Shown: piece by piece, positions 42,180 through 50,916 of the stretch | Layout: each line of letters begins with the position of its first letter | Position numbering within the stretch: position 1 is the stretch's first letter | Assembly (NCBI RefSeq): GCF_001625325.1 | Contig: NZ_JRQQ01000005.1 | Span: 248,001 to 312,000, forward strand | DNA: 64,000 nt | Reading direction: 5' to 3' | Source: Croceicoccus estronivorus | GTDB taxonomy: Bacteria > Pseudomonadota > Alphaproteobacteria > Sphingomonadales > Sphingomonadaceae | Notes under the pieces: generated by a model | What the model was told of the DNA's origin: nothing | Databases searched by the model: none | The model's input: only the letters and a program-made list of their open reading frames with translations | Translations under genes and position numbers: made by a program

Positions 42180-42196
42180 GTAAAGGGCGCCTTTAC
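42180..42196. promoter_or_regulatory. Palindrome GTAAAGG-GCG-CCTTTAC
   Basis: A perfect 7-base dyad with a 3-base centre lies in the 114-base gap between mnmA and the small gene that precedes sciP. Its position, 36 bases before the ATG of the small gene, suits an operator for the sciP unit or for mnmA. I do not recognise the binding protein. Confidence 0.4.
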
Positions 42197-42231
42197 CCTA
42201 TTTTGACGAAAGCAGGGTTACAACGCCTCTC

Positions 42232-42567
42232 ATGTTCGAGAATATCAGCATTACGGGGCGGGGCGTTGTCTCCATGCCGCCGGGAAGTCCTGTGACCGAG
42301 GGCTCGGCCATGGAAGGATTGCGCCCGGTCGGCTGGCCGGAATTGATCGCGCGCTTTTCCGCCGCCTGCGATTTGCGCCATGCCATTGCTGCTTCGCGAG
42401 AGGCTGGGCGGGGCAGTTTCGATCGGAGCGCGGCACATCACTTACATCACCTAGGGCAGGGCAAGCAGATCGTTAACCCTGACGGTTTAGGTGATCGTAA
42501 AGCTCGCGCGGCTAACGACGGTGGTGACGGGATTAACGCTGGGATCGGCGATCGAGGAACAATATGA
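42232..42567 (+). CDS. Small unknown protein translationally coupled to sciP
   Basis: A 111-residue reading frame (MFENISITGRGVVSMPPGSP, then GSAMEGLRPVGWPELIARFS) whose stop overlaps the sciP ATG by four bases (ATGA at 42564-42567). That coupling, and codon use like its neighbours, argue that it is real. The N-terminal 60 residues look folded, with an amphipathic stretch around SAACDLRHAIAASREA. The last 35 residues, rich in Gly, Asp and Asn, look disordered. No signal, membrane segment or known domain is seen. It could regulate sciP translation, interact with SciP, or do neither. Confidence 0.6.
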   Translation: MFENISITGRGVVSMPPGSPVTEGSAMEGLRPVGWPELIARFSAACDLRHAIAASREAGRGSFDRSAAHHLHHLGQGKQIVNPDGLGDRKARAANDGGDGINAGIGDRGTI

Positions 42568-42863
42568 TCGAAAACCAAAAAATCCGACCGGCGCAGGTTA
42601 TCGGCCCTCTCGGAGAGCCTCTGACGCTTGACAGCCTGCCTCCGGCCAACACACGACGCTGGGTCGTTCGCCGCAAGGCGGAAGTTGTCGCTGCCGTAAA
42701 CGGCGGCCTGCTGACCATCGACGAAGTATTGGAACGGTACGACCTTACGCTGGAGGAATTCGCTTCCTGGCAACGTGCGGTCGATCGTTCGGGTATGCAG
42801 GGTCTGCGCGTAACGCGCATTCAGCATTACCGCGATTTGTATGAGCGTCAGTTGAAATACTGA
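42564..42863 (+). CDS. sciP: CtrA-inhibitor SciP (DUF1153)
   Basis: A 99-residue helix-turn-helix protein of the DUF1153/SciP family. In Caulobacter it binds the master regulator CtrA and stops it from recruiting RNA polymerase at its promoters in G1. The central block is intact: VIGPLGEPLTLDSLPPANTR, RWVVRRKAEVVAAVNGGLLT, DEVLERYDLTLEEFASWQRA and QGLRVTRIQHYRD. GAGGAA lies 4 bases before the ATG, and the ATG overlaps the stop of the preceding small gene. A strong terminator ends the unit at 42888. Confidence 0.93.
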   Translation: MIENQKIRPAQVIGPLGEPLTLDSLPPANTRRWVVRRKAEVVAAVNGGLLTIDEVLERYDLTLEEFASWQRAVDRSGMQGLRVTRIQHYRDLYERQLKY

Positions 42864-42887
42864 TTTTGCCAAATCGAATACAGCGGG

Positions 42888-42917
42888 AAAGGGCCGGGAA
42901 ACCGGCCCTTTTTTCTT
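42888..42917 (+). terminator. Strong Rho-independent terminator after sciP
   Basis: AAAGGGCCGG (42888-42897), GAAA loop, CCGGCCCTTT (42902-42911), then further Ts to TTTTTTCTTT. A perfect 10-base-pair stem with T-run. Confidence 0.9.
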
Positions 42918-43075
42918 TGGCTGGAGCAAAATCGAAAGATCTGCGTTTACCTGATGTACTGTGAATGTCGGTTGCCGGATTACAGGCGCCGAATCGAACG
43001 GTCGAGCGAAGTTACGTCACGTGCCGAAAAGCCGGTTCTGGCGGGACTATGTTAAAATAGACAGGAGGACGGCAG

Positions 43076-43342
43076 ATGGGTTGGATTATTGCGTTGATCG
43101 TCGGCGGTGTCGCTGGTTGGCTGGCAAGCATGGTCATGAACCGGGATGCGTCGATGGGCGTATTGTGGAACATTATCGTCGGCTGCGTCGGTTCGGTGGT
43201 GGGTAATGCGATCGCGGGTCCGCTATTGGGAATCCAGGGTACCGTGCAGCGGTTTTCCCTGACCGGGCTGGTTATCGCCGTGATTGGCGCCGTCGTGTTG
43301 CTGGCCATTGTTAACCTGATTCAGCGAGGACGAATCCGTTAA
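43076..43342 (+). CDS. GlsB/YeaQ-family small membrane protein
   Basis: An 88-residue inner-membrane protein of the transglycosylase-associated (GlsB/YeaQ/YmgE) family, with three hydrophobic segments (IIALIVGGVAGWLASMVM, VLWNIIVGCVGSVVGNAI, LTGLVIAVIGAVVLLAIVNL). Relatives are often induced by general stress; the molecular role is unknown. A near-ideal ribosome-binding site, AGGAGG, lies 7 bases before the ATG. It stands between the sciP terminator and the RND efflux operon as a single gene. No general-stress (GGAAC-N-CGTT) promoter could be confirmed. Confidence 0.9.
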   Translation: MGWIIALIVGGVAGWLASMVMNRDASMGVLWNIIVGCVGSVVGNAIAGPLLGIQGTVQRFSLTGLVIAVIGAVVLLAIVNLIQRGRIR

Positions 43343-43351
43343 TGGACTGCA

Positions 43352-43372
43352 GGTCAGCGCACTGCGCTGACC
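43352..43372. repeat. Perfect hairpin after the GlsB-family gene
   Basis: GGTCAGCGC (43352-43360) pairs with GCGCTGACC (43364-43372) with a 3-base loop. It is 10 bases after the stop and lacks a T-run, so it may be an mRNA-stabilising or weak terminating structure. Confidence 0.5.
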
Positions 43373-43407
43373 GCACTGGATTGCCAGTGCCCTGTACGGG
43401 GGCTATG

Positions 43408-43461
43408 GCGGCCAAATATGAAGCTCGGGCCCGCACGTTGCGGGCCCGCCTATTGGCAGCC
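43408..43461 (+). promoter_or_regulatory. Long hairpin before the RND efflux genes
   Basis: CGGGCCCGCA (43426-43435) pairs perfectly with TGCGGGCCCG (43439-43448). Outer arms GGCGGCCAA (43408-43416) and TTGGCAGCC (43453-43461) pair in 8 of 9 positions. The whole structure ends 19 bases before the adaptor ATG. It could be the end of the previous message, or a leader structure affecting translation of the efflux genes. Confidence 0.4.
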
Positions 43462-43480
43462 TTAGTTTACGGCAGGGGCG

Positions 43481-44677
43481 ATGAATTACGAAACTCCCCT
43501 TGAGGCGGAAGCGGAAGACGCTCGGGCGCCGGAAGAAGACGCGGTCACAGCGACCGATGATGGCGTACCGCGCCGCAAGCTGATCTTCCTTGCCATTTTT
43601 GCAGGCGTTGTCCTGCTTGTCGTCGCGTTCCTGATACACAGCGGCCGCGATAGCGGACTGAGCGAGGAAGACGGATCCAGCCTGCCGGTAGTTTCCGTGC
43701 TCGCTCCTGGCATGACAAGCGTTACCGGGCAGATCAATGCAACCGGCTCTCTTGCGGCGCGGCGTGAAATGCCGGTCGGGGTCGTGGGAGACGGTGGCCG
43801 GGTCGTCTCGGTGCCGGTGGAACCGGGCCAGTGGGTCCGTCGCGGTCAGGTTCTGGCTGTGATCGATCGCTCGGTACAGAGTCAGCAGATTGCCAGCGCG
43901 GCCGCGCAAGTGGCCGCGGCCAAGGCGGATGCTGATCTTGCCCAGTCCAATCTGGATCGCGCCCTGAAGCTGGTTGATCGCGGATTCATTTCCAAGGCCG
44001 ATGTCGATCGGCTGACCGCTACACGCGATGCGGCGGTTGCCCGCGTCGGTGTCGCACGTGCCCAGCTCGGGGAACTGAGGGCCCGGGCCGCGCGGCTGGA
44101 CATCCTGACACCCGAAGCCGGCCTCTTGCTGACCCGCAATGTCGAGCCGGGCCAAGTGGTCAGCGGCGGGCCGACAGTGCTGTTCAGCGTCGCAAAAGCA
44201 GGTGAGATGGAACTGCTTGCCCGCCTTAGTGAGGAGGATCTTGCCCGGATCCGCGTGGGGCAAACCGCGCAAGTAATACCGGTTGGCTCCGACAAGAGCT
44301 TCACTGGCCAGATATGGCAGGTTTCTCCCGTGATCGACGATCAGACCCGGCAAGGCACGGCGCGTATCGCCCTGTCCTATGCACCCGAACTGCGCCCGGG
44401 CGGTTTCGCATCGGCAACCATACAGGGCGGGACCGTCGTCGCGCCGCTGCTGCCTGAATCCGCGATTCAAAATGACGAACAGGGCAGTTTCGTGTTCGTG
44501 GTCGGCAAGGACAACAAGGTCGCGCGCCGTGCGGTAAAGACCGGGCTCGTGACCGAGCAGGGCATTGTCATCACCGATGGTCTGAATGGCAAGGAGAGGG
44601 TCGTTTACCGGGCAGGGGCCTTCCTTTCGGCTGGCGAAAAGATCAAGCCCAAACTCGTCAAACCGGCGGCTGAATAG
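43481..44677 (+). CDS. RND efflux periplasmic adaptor (MFP/HlyD family)
   Basis: A 398-residue adaptor that links an inner-membrane RND pump to an outer-membrane channel. A cytoplasmic N-terminus of 30 residues precedes one membrane segment (LIFLAIFAGVVLLVVAFLI). Then come the lipoyl halves (VVSVPVEPGQWVRRGQVLAV, ILTPEAGLLLTRNVEPGQVV), an alpha-hairpin (residues 130-190) and beta-barrel/membrane-proximal domains. The short hairpin suggests direct contact with a TolC-type channel; no TolC gene is in the window. The pump gene follows after 12 bases. No TetR or MarR regulator gene is adjacent. Confidence 0.92.
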   Translation: MNYETPLEAEAEDARAPEEDAVTATDDGVPRRKLIFLAIFAGVVLLVVAFLIHSGRDSGLSEEDGSSLPVVSVLAPGMTSVTGQINATGSLAARREMPVGVVGDGGRVVSVPVEPGQWVRRGQVLAVIDRSVQSQQIASAAAQVAAAKADADLAQSNLDRALKLVDRGFISKADVDRLTATRDAAVARVGVARAQLGELRARAARLDILTPEAGLLLTRNVEPGQVVSGGPTVLFSVAKAGEMELLARLSEEDLARIRVGQTAQVIPVGSDKSFTGQIWQVSPVIDDQTRQGTARIALSYAPELRPGGFASATIQGGTVVAPLLPESAIQNDEQGSFVFVVGKDNKVARRAVKTGLVTEQGIVITDGLNGKERVVYRAGAFLSAGEKIKPKLVKPAAE

Positions 44678-44689
44678 GCGGGCGGGCAG

Positions 44690-47600
44690 ATGGGTCTGCG
44701 CAATATGTCCGCCTGGTCGATCCGGAACCCGATCGTTCCGTGTCTGCTGTTCGTAGGCTTGCTGCTCGCCGGTCTGGTGTCGTTCATGCGCATGGACGTG
44801 AACGACATGCCGGATATCGATTTCCCGGCGGTCACTGTCACGGTTACGCAGCCTGGCGCCGCACCATCCGAAATCGTTACCCAGATCACTGAAAAGGTTG
44901 AATCCTCGGTACGCTCGATCAGCGGTGTCGACTGGATCGAATCGACGGCGAGCGAAGGCAATTCCACGACGATCATTTTTTTCGCCATCGGGACCGATGC
45001 CAATGTTGCGGTGAGCGAAGTCAAGAATGCCGTCGATCAGATTCGCGGCGATCTGCCAGACGGCATTCTCGAACCGCGCGTGGCCAAGATCGATTCGGCG
45101 GGTGGCGGCCCGATCGGATATTTTGCCGTCAGCGCCGATGATATGACGATGGAGCAGCTGAGCTGGTTCGTCGACGATACGATTTCGCGGCGGCTGCTGT
45201 CTGTCGAGGGGATGGCGCAAGTATTCCGCGGTGGCGGTGTGGACCGGGAAATCCGTGTCGTAATGGATCCGGACCGCATGCAGTCGCTGGGCGTGACCGC
45301 GGGCCAGATCAATGCCGCGCTGCGTCAGGTCAATGTCGATGCCTCGGGTGGGCAGACAGAGATTGCCGGTGCACGCCAATCGGTCCGGGTACTCGGCAAT
45401 GCCGCGGATGCGCTGGCCCTGTCCCAGACCCGTATCAGCCTGGGCAATGGCCGGGTCATCAAGCTGGGCGATGTCGCCAAAGTCTATGACGGCTATTCCG
45501 AGCAAATTTCGATCGCCAAGCTCAACGGGCGGCAGGTCGTCACGTTCGGTATCCAGCGTGCGCGGGGGGCCTCCGACGTCACCGTCTATGACGGCACTTT
45601 GGAGGAACTGGCCAAGATACAGGAAGAAAATCCCGGGGTGCGGGTTACCCCGCTTTTCACCACGGTCGATTATACGAAAGGGCAATATCTGAGCTCGATC
45701 GAGGCCATGGTGGAAGGGGCGATTCTCGCCGTGATCGTGGTCTTCTTCTTCCTGCGTGACTGGCGCGCGACGATCATTGCCGCAGTCGCGATCCCATTGT
45801 CGGCCATCCCGACTTTCTGGTTCATGGACCTTTTGGGGTTCACGTTGAACACCTTCTCCCTGCTCGCGCTCAGTCTCGTCGCGGGGGTGCTGGTCGATGA
45901 TGCGATCGTGGAGATCGAAAACATCGTGCGCCACATGCGCATGGGCAAGACAGCCTATCAGGCAGCGATCGACGCCGCAGACGAAATCGGCCTTGCTGTC
46001 GTCGCGACGACATTTTCCATTGTGTCGGTATTCCTGCCGGTTGGCCTGATGCCCGGCGTATCGGGACAGTTCTTCAAGAATTTCGGTCTGTCTGTCGTTG
46101 CGGCAGTGCTGATGAGCCTTGCTGTCGCGCGCATGATTACGCCGATGATCGCGGCGTACTTCCTAGAAGCCAAGGGCGCGGGCAGCCATGGCGAAGGCAA
46201 GTTGATGGATATCTACATGCGCGTCTTGCGCTGGTCCCTCGACCGGTCCGCCGCCGATGCCTATCGCGAACGCACGGGGCATTCCCATCACTGGCGCGTG
46301 CGTGTGGCGGCCTATCTGCGCGATCACCGGATCTGGATGCTGGGAGTAGGGCTGGGCGCCTTGGCCTGCACCCTGTTGCTGCTCAGCGTATTGCCTGCGC
46401 AGTTCATGGCAAATGCCAACAACGATTCGAGCCAGGTCAAGATCGAGATGGTGCCGGGCACCACTCTTGAACAGACCGAAGCGGTCACCGATGAAGTCGT
46501 TGCCAAACTGAATCAGCAGCCGGAAGTGAAGCTGGCCGTCAGCGTGATCAACGAAGGCAATGCCGATATCTACGTTTCGTTGAACAAGGACCGCGAAACC
46601 ACCAGCATCGAATTCGAACGCCGTCTCGCCCCCCAGTTGCAGGAAATTCCCGATGCCCGGGTGAGCTTCGCAACACAATCGCAAGGTGCGGGATCGGGCC
46701 GCGATATCACGGTCATGCTGACCGGGTCTGACCCTGAATTGCTGCACCGTACGGCACAGACCCTGGTCGAACAGATACGTTCCATCCCCGACGCGGTCGC
46801 GCCGCGCATCGCGGCCGATCTGCAACGCCCCGAATTGATTATCGAGCCGCATTTCGATCTGGCGGCGCAGCTTGGCGTGACGACAGGGGCACTGAGCGAG
46901 GCAGTGCGCATTGCAACTCTGGGCGAAATCGACAGGGACACGGCCAAGTTTTCGCTCGCGGACCGTCAGGTGCCGATCAGGGTGATTCTGCCGAAGTCAT
47001 CGCGGCGGGATCTCTCGACAATTGAAAACCTGCCGGTGCCGACTGTGAGCGGCGCATCGGTGCCGCTCAAACGGCTGGCGACGATCCGCTTTGGCGCAGG
47101 GCCCACTCAGATTCAGCGGTATAACCAGGCGCGGCGGGTGTTCATTGGCGCCGATCTCGCCCCGGGCGCGGTCAAGGGACCGGTCGACGAGAAGATCAAG
47201 AAGCTCCCCATCATGCGCGACCTGCCCAACGGCATCAGCACTGAGGCTGTGGGCGAAGCGAAGATGGAACAGGAACTGATCGTCAACTTCAGCACGGCGG
47301 TGGTCAGCGGCATCCTGCTGGTCTTCGGGGTGCTTGTCCTGCTCTACAAGCGTATCGTGTCCCCGCTGGTGAACATGACCTCCCTGTTACTGGCTCCGCT
47401 GGGCGGGCTCATTGCCGTGGTGTTGATCGGGCAGCCGCTGTCGATGTCGGTTTACATCGGGATATTGATGCTACTCGGTATCGTGGCCAAAAACTCCATT
47501 CTATTGATCGATTTCGCGATCGAGGAAATGGAACGCGGTGTACCCAAGCTGGAAGCGATCATCGATGCCGGGCACAAGCGTGCACAGCCCATCGTGATGA

Positions 47601-47857
47601 CCACGGTGGCCATGACGGCGGGCATGGTTCCGACTGCGGTCTCGCTTTCCGGCGATGGTTCCATGCGTGCGCCGATGGGGACGACGGTGATCGGCGGGCT
47701 GCTGCTTTCGACCGTACTGACGCTGGTAATCGTCCCGGCCGGTTTCAGCCTTGCCGACAGCTTTGAGAAGCGTCTGGGGCCATGGCTGCGGGATCGCTTC
47801 CTGACCTATCGTCCAGGCGATGAGAGGGGGGGCAGCAGGACGGCCCCCGCCGAGTGA
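44690..47857 (+). CDS. RND efflux permease (AcrB/MexF family)
   Basis: A 1055-residue proton-driven exporter of the HAE-RND type with twelve membrane segments and two large periplasmic loops. Diagnostic parts are the N-terminal NPIVPCLLFVGLLLAGLVSF, the porter-domain DIDFPAVTVTVTQPGAAPSE, and the TM4 proton-relay aspartates in LVAGVLVDDAIVEIENIVR. The TM10-11 lysine partner region ILMLLGIVAKNSILLIDFAI and the repeat end GTTVIGGLLLSTVLTLVIVP follow. Substrates cannot be predicted. Its stop overlaps the GTG of the DUF445 gene by four bases, so that gene is part of the same operon. Confidence 0.95.
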   Translation: MGLRNMSAWSIRNPIVPCLLFVGLLLAGLVSFMRMDVNDMPDIDFPAVTVTVTQPGAAPSEIVTQITEKVESSVRSISGVDWIESTASEGNSTTIIFFAIGTDANVAVSEVKNAVDQIRGDLPDGILEPRVAKIDSAGGGPIGYFAVSADDMTMEQLSWFVDDTISRRLLSVEGMAQVFRGGGVDREIRVVMDPDRMQSLGVTAGQINAALRQVNVDASGGQTEIAGARQSVRVLGNAADALALSQTRISLGNGRVIKLGDVAKVYDGYSEQISIAKLNGRQVVTFGIQRARGASDVTVYDGTLEELAKIQEENPGVRVTPLFTTVDYTKGQYLSSIEAMVEGAILAVIVVFFFLRDWRATIIAAVAIPLSAIPTFWFMDLLGFTLNTFSLLALSLVAGVLVDDAIVEIENIVRHMRMGKTAYQAAIDAADEIGLAVVATTFSIVSVFLPVGLMPGVSGQFFKNFGLSVVAAVLMSLAVARMITPMIAAYFLEAKGAGSHGEGKLMDIYMRVLRWSLDRSAADAYRERTGHSHHWRVRVAAYLRDHRIWMLGVGLGALACTLLLLSVLPAQFMANANNDSSQVKIEMVPGTTLEQTEAVTDEVVAKLNQQPEVKLAVSVINEGNADIYVSLNKDRETTSIEFERRLAPQLQEIPDARVSFATQSQGAGSGRDITVMLTGSDPELLHRTAQTLVEQIRSIPDAVAPRIAADLQRPELIIEPHFDLAAQLGVTTGALSEAVRIATLGEIDRDTAKFSLADRQVPIRVILPKSSRRDLSTIENLPVPTVSGASVPLKRLATIRFGAGPTQIQRYNQARRVFIGADLAPGAVKGPVDEKIKKLPIMRDLPNGISTEAVGEAKMEQELIVNFSTAVVSGILLVFGVLVLLYKRIVSPLVNMTSLLLAPLGGLIAVVLIGQPLSMSVYIGILMLLGIVAKNSILLIDFAIEEMERGVPKLEAIIDAGHKRAQPIVMTTVAMTAGMVPTAVSLSGDGSMRAPMGTTVIGGLLLSTVLTLVIVPAGFSLADSFEKRLGPWLRDRFLTYRPGDERGGSRTAPAE

Positions 47858-49116
47858 GCGAGACCGGCTCTTTCCCGACCATGCGTGGCGGAGAGCAGCG
47901 CCTCCGCCGGATGCGCCTGACCGCTACCGGGCTGCTCTTGCTAATGGCGGCATTGTTCCTGCTGGCACGACACAATGCCGGTCTCCATCCGGCGTGGGGC
48001 TATCTGCTGGCTTTCAGCGAAGCTGCCATGGTGGGCGGTTTTGCTGACTGGTTCGCAGTGACGGCGCTGTTTCGCCGCCCTCTGGGGCTGCCGATTCCCC
48101 ACACGGCGATCATCCCAGAAAACAAGGATCGCATCGCGGACACGATGGCAGTGTTCCTGCGCGAGAATTTCCTGACACCGCAAGTCGTGGCGCGGCGCTT
48201 GCGGGGCATGAATCTTGCGGCGACCGCAGGCCGGTTCCTGGCGGAAAACCGCACCGGCGAGCGGCGGTTGCGGGACGGCGCGACCGGGTTGATGGCCGAT
48301 ATTCTGCGCTCGCTGGACCAGAACTGCCTGGGCGGGATGGTGAAGGAAGGTCTGCGGGCCCAGCTGCACAAGATCGAGGTCGCGCCTCTGGTGGGGCAGA
48401 TGATCGGTGCGGCCATTGCCGACAGACGGCACCTGCCTGTGATGGATAGCGCGATACGCTGGATCGGGCGGACGCTGGAAGAGAACGAGGAACTGGTGCG
48501 ATCCATCATCGCCCAGCGCGCCAATCGCCTGTTCCAGCTCACAGGCCTTGATGCGAGAATCGCCAACGCGGTGCTGGACGGGATGTACAAATTGCTGGCC
48601 GAATGCGCTGTCCAGCCGGATCATCCCCTGCGACATCGCGTGGAAGAAGGGTTGCAGGATCTTGCCCACGGATTGCAACACGATCTGGCACTGCGGGCCA
48701 AGGTCGAGGCCATGAAGCTGGAACTGCTTGCCGACCCTGCGGTGGGATATTGGCTCGATGGACTGTGGGAACGGTCGCGCGCTGCTCTGCTGAGGGCTGT
48801 GGACGATCCCGAACAGGCGTTGTCCGGGCAGTTTGGGGCGATGCTCGCTGAATTGGGCGGGGCGCTCGAACGCGATCAGCGGTTGCAACTCCTGATCAAT
48901 CGGTTTGCGCGTCGGACGCTGGTCGGCGTTGCATCCCGCTATGGCGGGCAAATCGTGCAACTCGTGTCGGAAACGGTGCGTCGTTGGGATGCCCGGACAG
49001 TCACAGGGCGGATCGAAATGGCTGTCGGTCGCGATTTGCAGTTTATCCGTATCAACGGGACCATGGTCGGCGGAATGGTCGGGCTGGGCCTGCATTTCAT
49101 CGACGGCATTCTCTAA
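47854..49116 (+). CDS. DUF445-family membrane protein
   Basis: A 420-residue protein of the DUF445 (YjiN/YheB-like) family. It has a hydrophobic helix at residues about 25-45 (LLLLMAALFLLARHNAG) and the conserved AMVGGFADWFAVTALFRRPL segment just after it. A long helical middle region and a final hydrophobic segment (MVGGMVGLGLHFIDGIL) follow. The function is unknown; the location is probably the inner membrane. It starts with GTG 47854 overlapping the RND stop, which couples it to the efflux genes, an association whose meaning is not known. Confidence 0.87.
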   Translation: MSETGSFPTMRGGEQRLRRMRLTATGLLLLMAALFLLARHNAGLHPAWGYLLAFSEAAMVGGFADWFAVTALFRRPLGLPIPHTAIIPENKDRIADTMAVFLRENFLTPQVVARRLRGMNLAATAGRFLAENRTGERRLRDGATGLMADILRSLDQNCLGGMVKEGLRAQLHKIEVAPLVGQMIGAAIADRRHLPVMDSAIRWIGRTLEENEELVRSIIAQRANRLFQLTGLDARIANAVLDGMYKLLAECAVQPDHPLRHRVEEGLQDLAHGLQHDLALRAKVEAMKLELLADPAVGYWLDGLWERSRAALLRAVDDPEQALSGQFGAMLAELGGALERDQRLQLLINRFARRTLVGVASRYGGQIVQLVSETVRRWDARTVTGRIEMAVGRDLQFIRINGTMVGGMVGLGLHFIDGIL

Positions 49117-49146
49117 CCCGAAGATATTCTGCCCGGGATACGGAAA

Positions 49147-49175
49147 CGCCCCCGGACCGCTTGGGACCGGGGGCG
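49147..49175. terminator. Bidirectional hairpin between DUF445 gene and etfA
   Basis: CGCCCCCGG (49147-49155) pairs perfectly with CCGGGGGCG (49167-49175). It lies between convergent genes; T-content is weak on both sides (TTTCCGT toward the plus-strand gene). Confidence 0.55.
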
Positions 49176-49203
49176 CTCGATAATTCGCCGGGATCCGGTG
49201 TTA

Positions 49204-50133
49204 TCAGACCTTTTCGGTCAGTTCCGGCACAGCATTGAACAGGTCCGCAACCAGCCCAAGGTCGGCGACCTGAAAGATCGGTGCATCTTCGTCCTTGTTG
49301 ATCGCGATGATCGTCTTGGAGTCCTTCATGCCGGCCAGATGCTGAATCGCACCGGAAATACCGATTGCGATGTACACTTCCGGGGCGACGATCTTGCCGG
49401 TCTGCCCAACCTGATAGTCGTTAGGCACATATCCAGCGTCGACCGCAGCACGCGAAGCGCCAACGGCCGCGCCGAGCTTGTCGGCCAACGGGAAGATGTA
49501 CTGTTGGAAGGTTTCGCTGTCTTTCAGCGCGCGGCCACCGGACACGATGATTTTGGCGCTGGTCAGTTCGGGGCGTTCCGACTTTGCGATTTCGGAGCCG
49601 ACATAGCTCGAAATACCGGCATCGCCGGGGCCGGACACTGCTTCGACAGTGGCGGACCCGCCAGTGGCTTCGGCCTTGGCAAATGCCGTACCGCGCACGG
49701 TGATGACCAGCTTCGCATCGGACGATTCGACCGTTGCGATGGCGTTACCGGCGTAAATCGGGCGGGTGAAAGTCTTGTCACCTTCGACCGAGAGAATGTC
49801 CGATATCTGCATCACGTCGAGCAGAGCCGCGACGCGAGGTGCGACATTCTTGCCGGTGGTGGTGGCCGGCGCGACAAAGGCGTCGTGGCTGCCCATCAGG
49901 TCCGCAATCAGCGGAGCGACGTTTTCGGCGAGGCCATGACCATAGGCGGCATCGTCCGCCAGGTGCACTTTGCCGACACCGGCAATCTTGGCGGCTTCGT
50001 CGGCAACTGCGGCGCAGCCTTCACCGGCGACGAGGAGGTGAACTTCGCCAAGCTGCGAAGCGGCGGTCACTGCGGCGAGAGTCGCATCCTTGACCGAGGC
50101 GTTGTCGTGTTCGACCCATACGAGCGTCTTCAT
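49204..50133 (-). CDS. etfA: Electron transfer flavoprotein alpha subunit
   Basis: Carries FAD and passes electrons from acyl-CoA and other dehydrogenases to ETF:quinone oxidoreductase. At 309 residues, domain I starts MKTLVWVEHDN, and domain II with the FAD site has IIVSGGRALKDSETF, PLADKLGAAVGASRAAVDAG, GQTGKIVAPEVYIAIGISG and IIAINKDEDAPIFQVADLGL. AGGAACG precedes the ATG. It follows etfB after 36 bases on the same strand, the common etfBA order. A quinone oxidoreductase for ETF is not in the window. Confidence 0.96.
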   Translation of the reverse strand: MKTLVWVEHDNASVKDATLAAVTAASQLGEVHLLVAGEGCAAVADEAAKIAGVGKVHLADDAAYGHGLAENVAPLIADLMGSHDAFVAPATTTGKNVAPRVAALLDVMQISDILSVEGDKTFTRPIYAGNAIATVESSDAKLVITVRGTAFAKAEATGGSATVEAVSGPGDAGISSYVGSEIAKSERPELTSAKIIVSGGRALKDSETFQQYIFPLADKLGAAVGASRAAVDAGYVPNDYQVGQTGKIVAPEVYIAIGISGAIQHLAGMKDSKTIIAINKDEDAPIFQVADLGLVADLFNAVPELTEKV

Positions 50134-50169
50134 GAGGCGTTCCTTGAATTCCGTTGCATCAGGCGGGGA

Positions 50170-50916
50170 TCAGGCGATCCCCAGCTCCTTGATCTTGGCG
50201 ACCAGTGTATCGACGTCCGGCACTTTCACACCGGCCTGGCGCACTGGCGGTTCGCTGACCTTGAGGGTCTTGAGACGCGGTGCAATGTCGACGCCATAGT
50301 CGGCGGGGGTTTTGTTCGCCAGCGGCTTGGACTTCGCCTTCATGATGTTCGGCAGCGAGGCATAGCGCGGTTCGTTGAGACGCAAGTCAGTGGTGACAAT
50401 GGCAGGCATCGTCAGTTTCACCGTTTCGAGACCGCCGTCGACTTCGCGCTTCACAGTCACCGAATCGCCATCCACGGTTACTTCGCTGGCGAAGGTTCCC
50501 TGGGGGCGGCCGGTCAGTGCGGCCAGCATCTGGCCGGTCTGGTTGGAATCGTCGTCGATGGCCTGCTTGCCGAGAATCACGAGGCCGGGGGTTTCCTCGT
50601 CAGCGATGGCTTTGAGGATCTTGGCAACGGCCAGCGGTTCCACTTCGTCATCGGTCTGGACGAGAATGGCGCGGTCGGCGCCCATGGCCAGCGCCGTGCG
50701 GAGCGTTTCCTGAGCCTTGGCGGGGCCGACGGAAACGGCGACGATTTCCGTCGCAACGCCTTTTTCCTTCAGCCGGATGGCTTCTTCGACAGCGATTTCG
50801 TCGAAGGGATTCATGCTCATCTTGACGTTGGCGAGGTCGACACCCGTGCCGTCCGCTTTCACGCGCGGCTTCACGTTGTAGTCAATTACCCGCTTTACGG
50901 GCACGAGGATCTTCAT
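50170..50916 (-). CDS. etfB: Electron transfer flavoprotein beta subunit
   Basis: Binds AMP and forms the ETF dimer with EtfA. The 248-residue protein begins [20 protein letters not shown], with [40 protein letters not shown] (the recognition region) and the ETF-beta signature around [20 protein letters not shown], whose [10 protein letters not shown] end docks into partner dehydrogenases. GGATAAG precedes its ATG. First gene of etfBA, 226 bases downstream of sucC. That gap shows only a small CCCCTT/AAGGGG hairpin (51118-51133) and no gene. Confidence 0.96.
   Translation of the reverse strand: MKILVPVKRVIDYNVKPRVKADGTGVDLANVKMSMNPFDEIAVEEAIRLKEKGVATEIVAVSVGPAKAQETLRTALAMGADRAILVQTDDEVEPLAVAKILKAIADEETPGLVILGKQAIDDDSNQTGQMLAALTGRPQGTFASEVTVDGDSVTVKREVDGGLETVKLTMPAIVTTDLRLNEPRYASLPNIMKAKSKPLANKTPADYGVDIAPRLKTLKVSEPPVRQAGVKVPDVDTLVAKIKELGIA

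Noticed and set aside
42470-42500. TTAACCCTGACGGTTTA before sciP, considered as a CtrA box
   Set aside because: The second half-site does not match TTAA at the needed spacing, and it lies inside a coding frame.
43403-45934. An 843-codon open frame antisense to the RND adaptor and permease genes
   Set aside because: Shadow of well-supported genes; the translation is Asp/His/Arg-rich without domain signatures.
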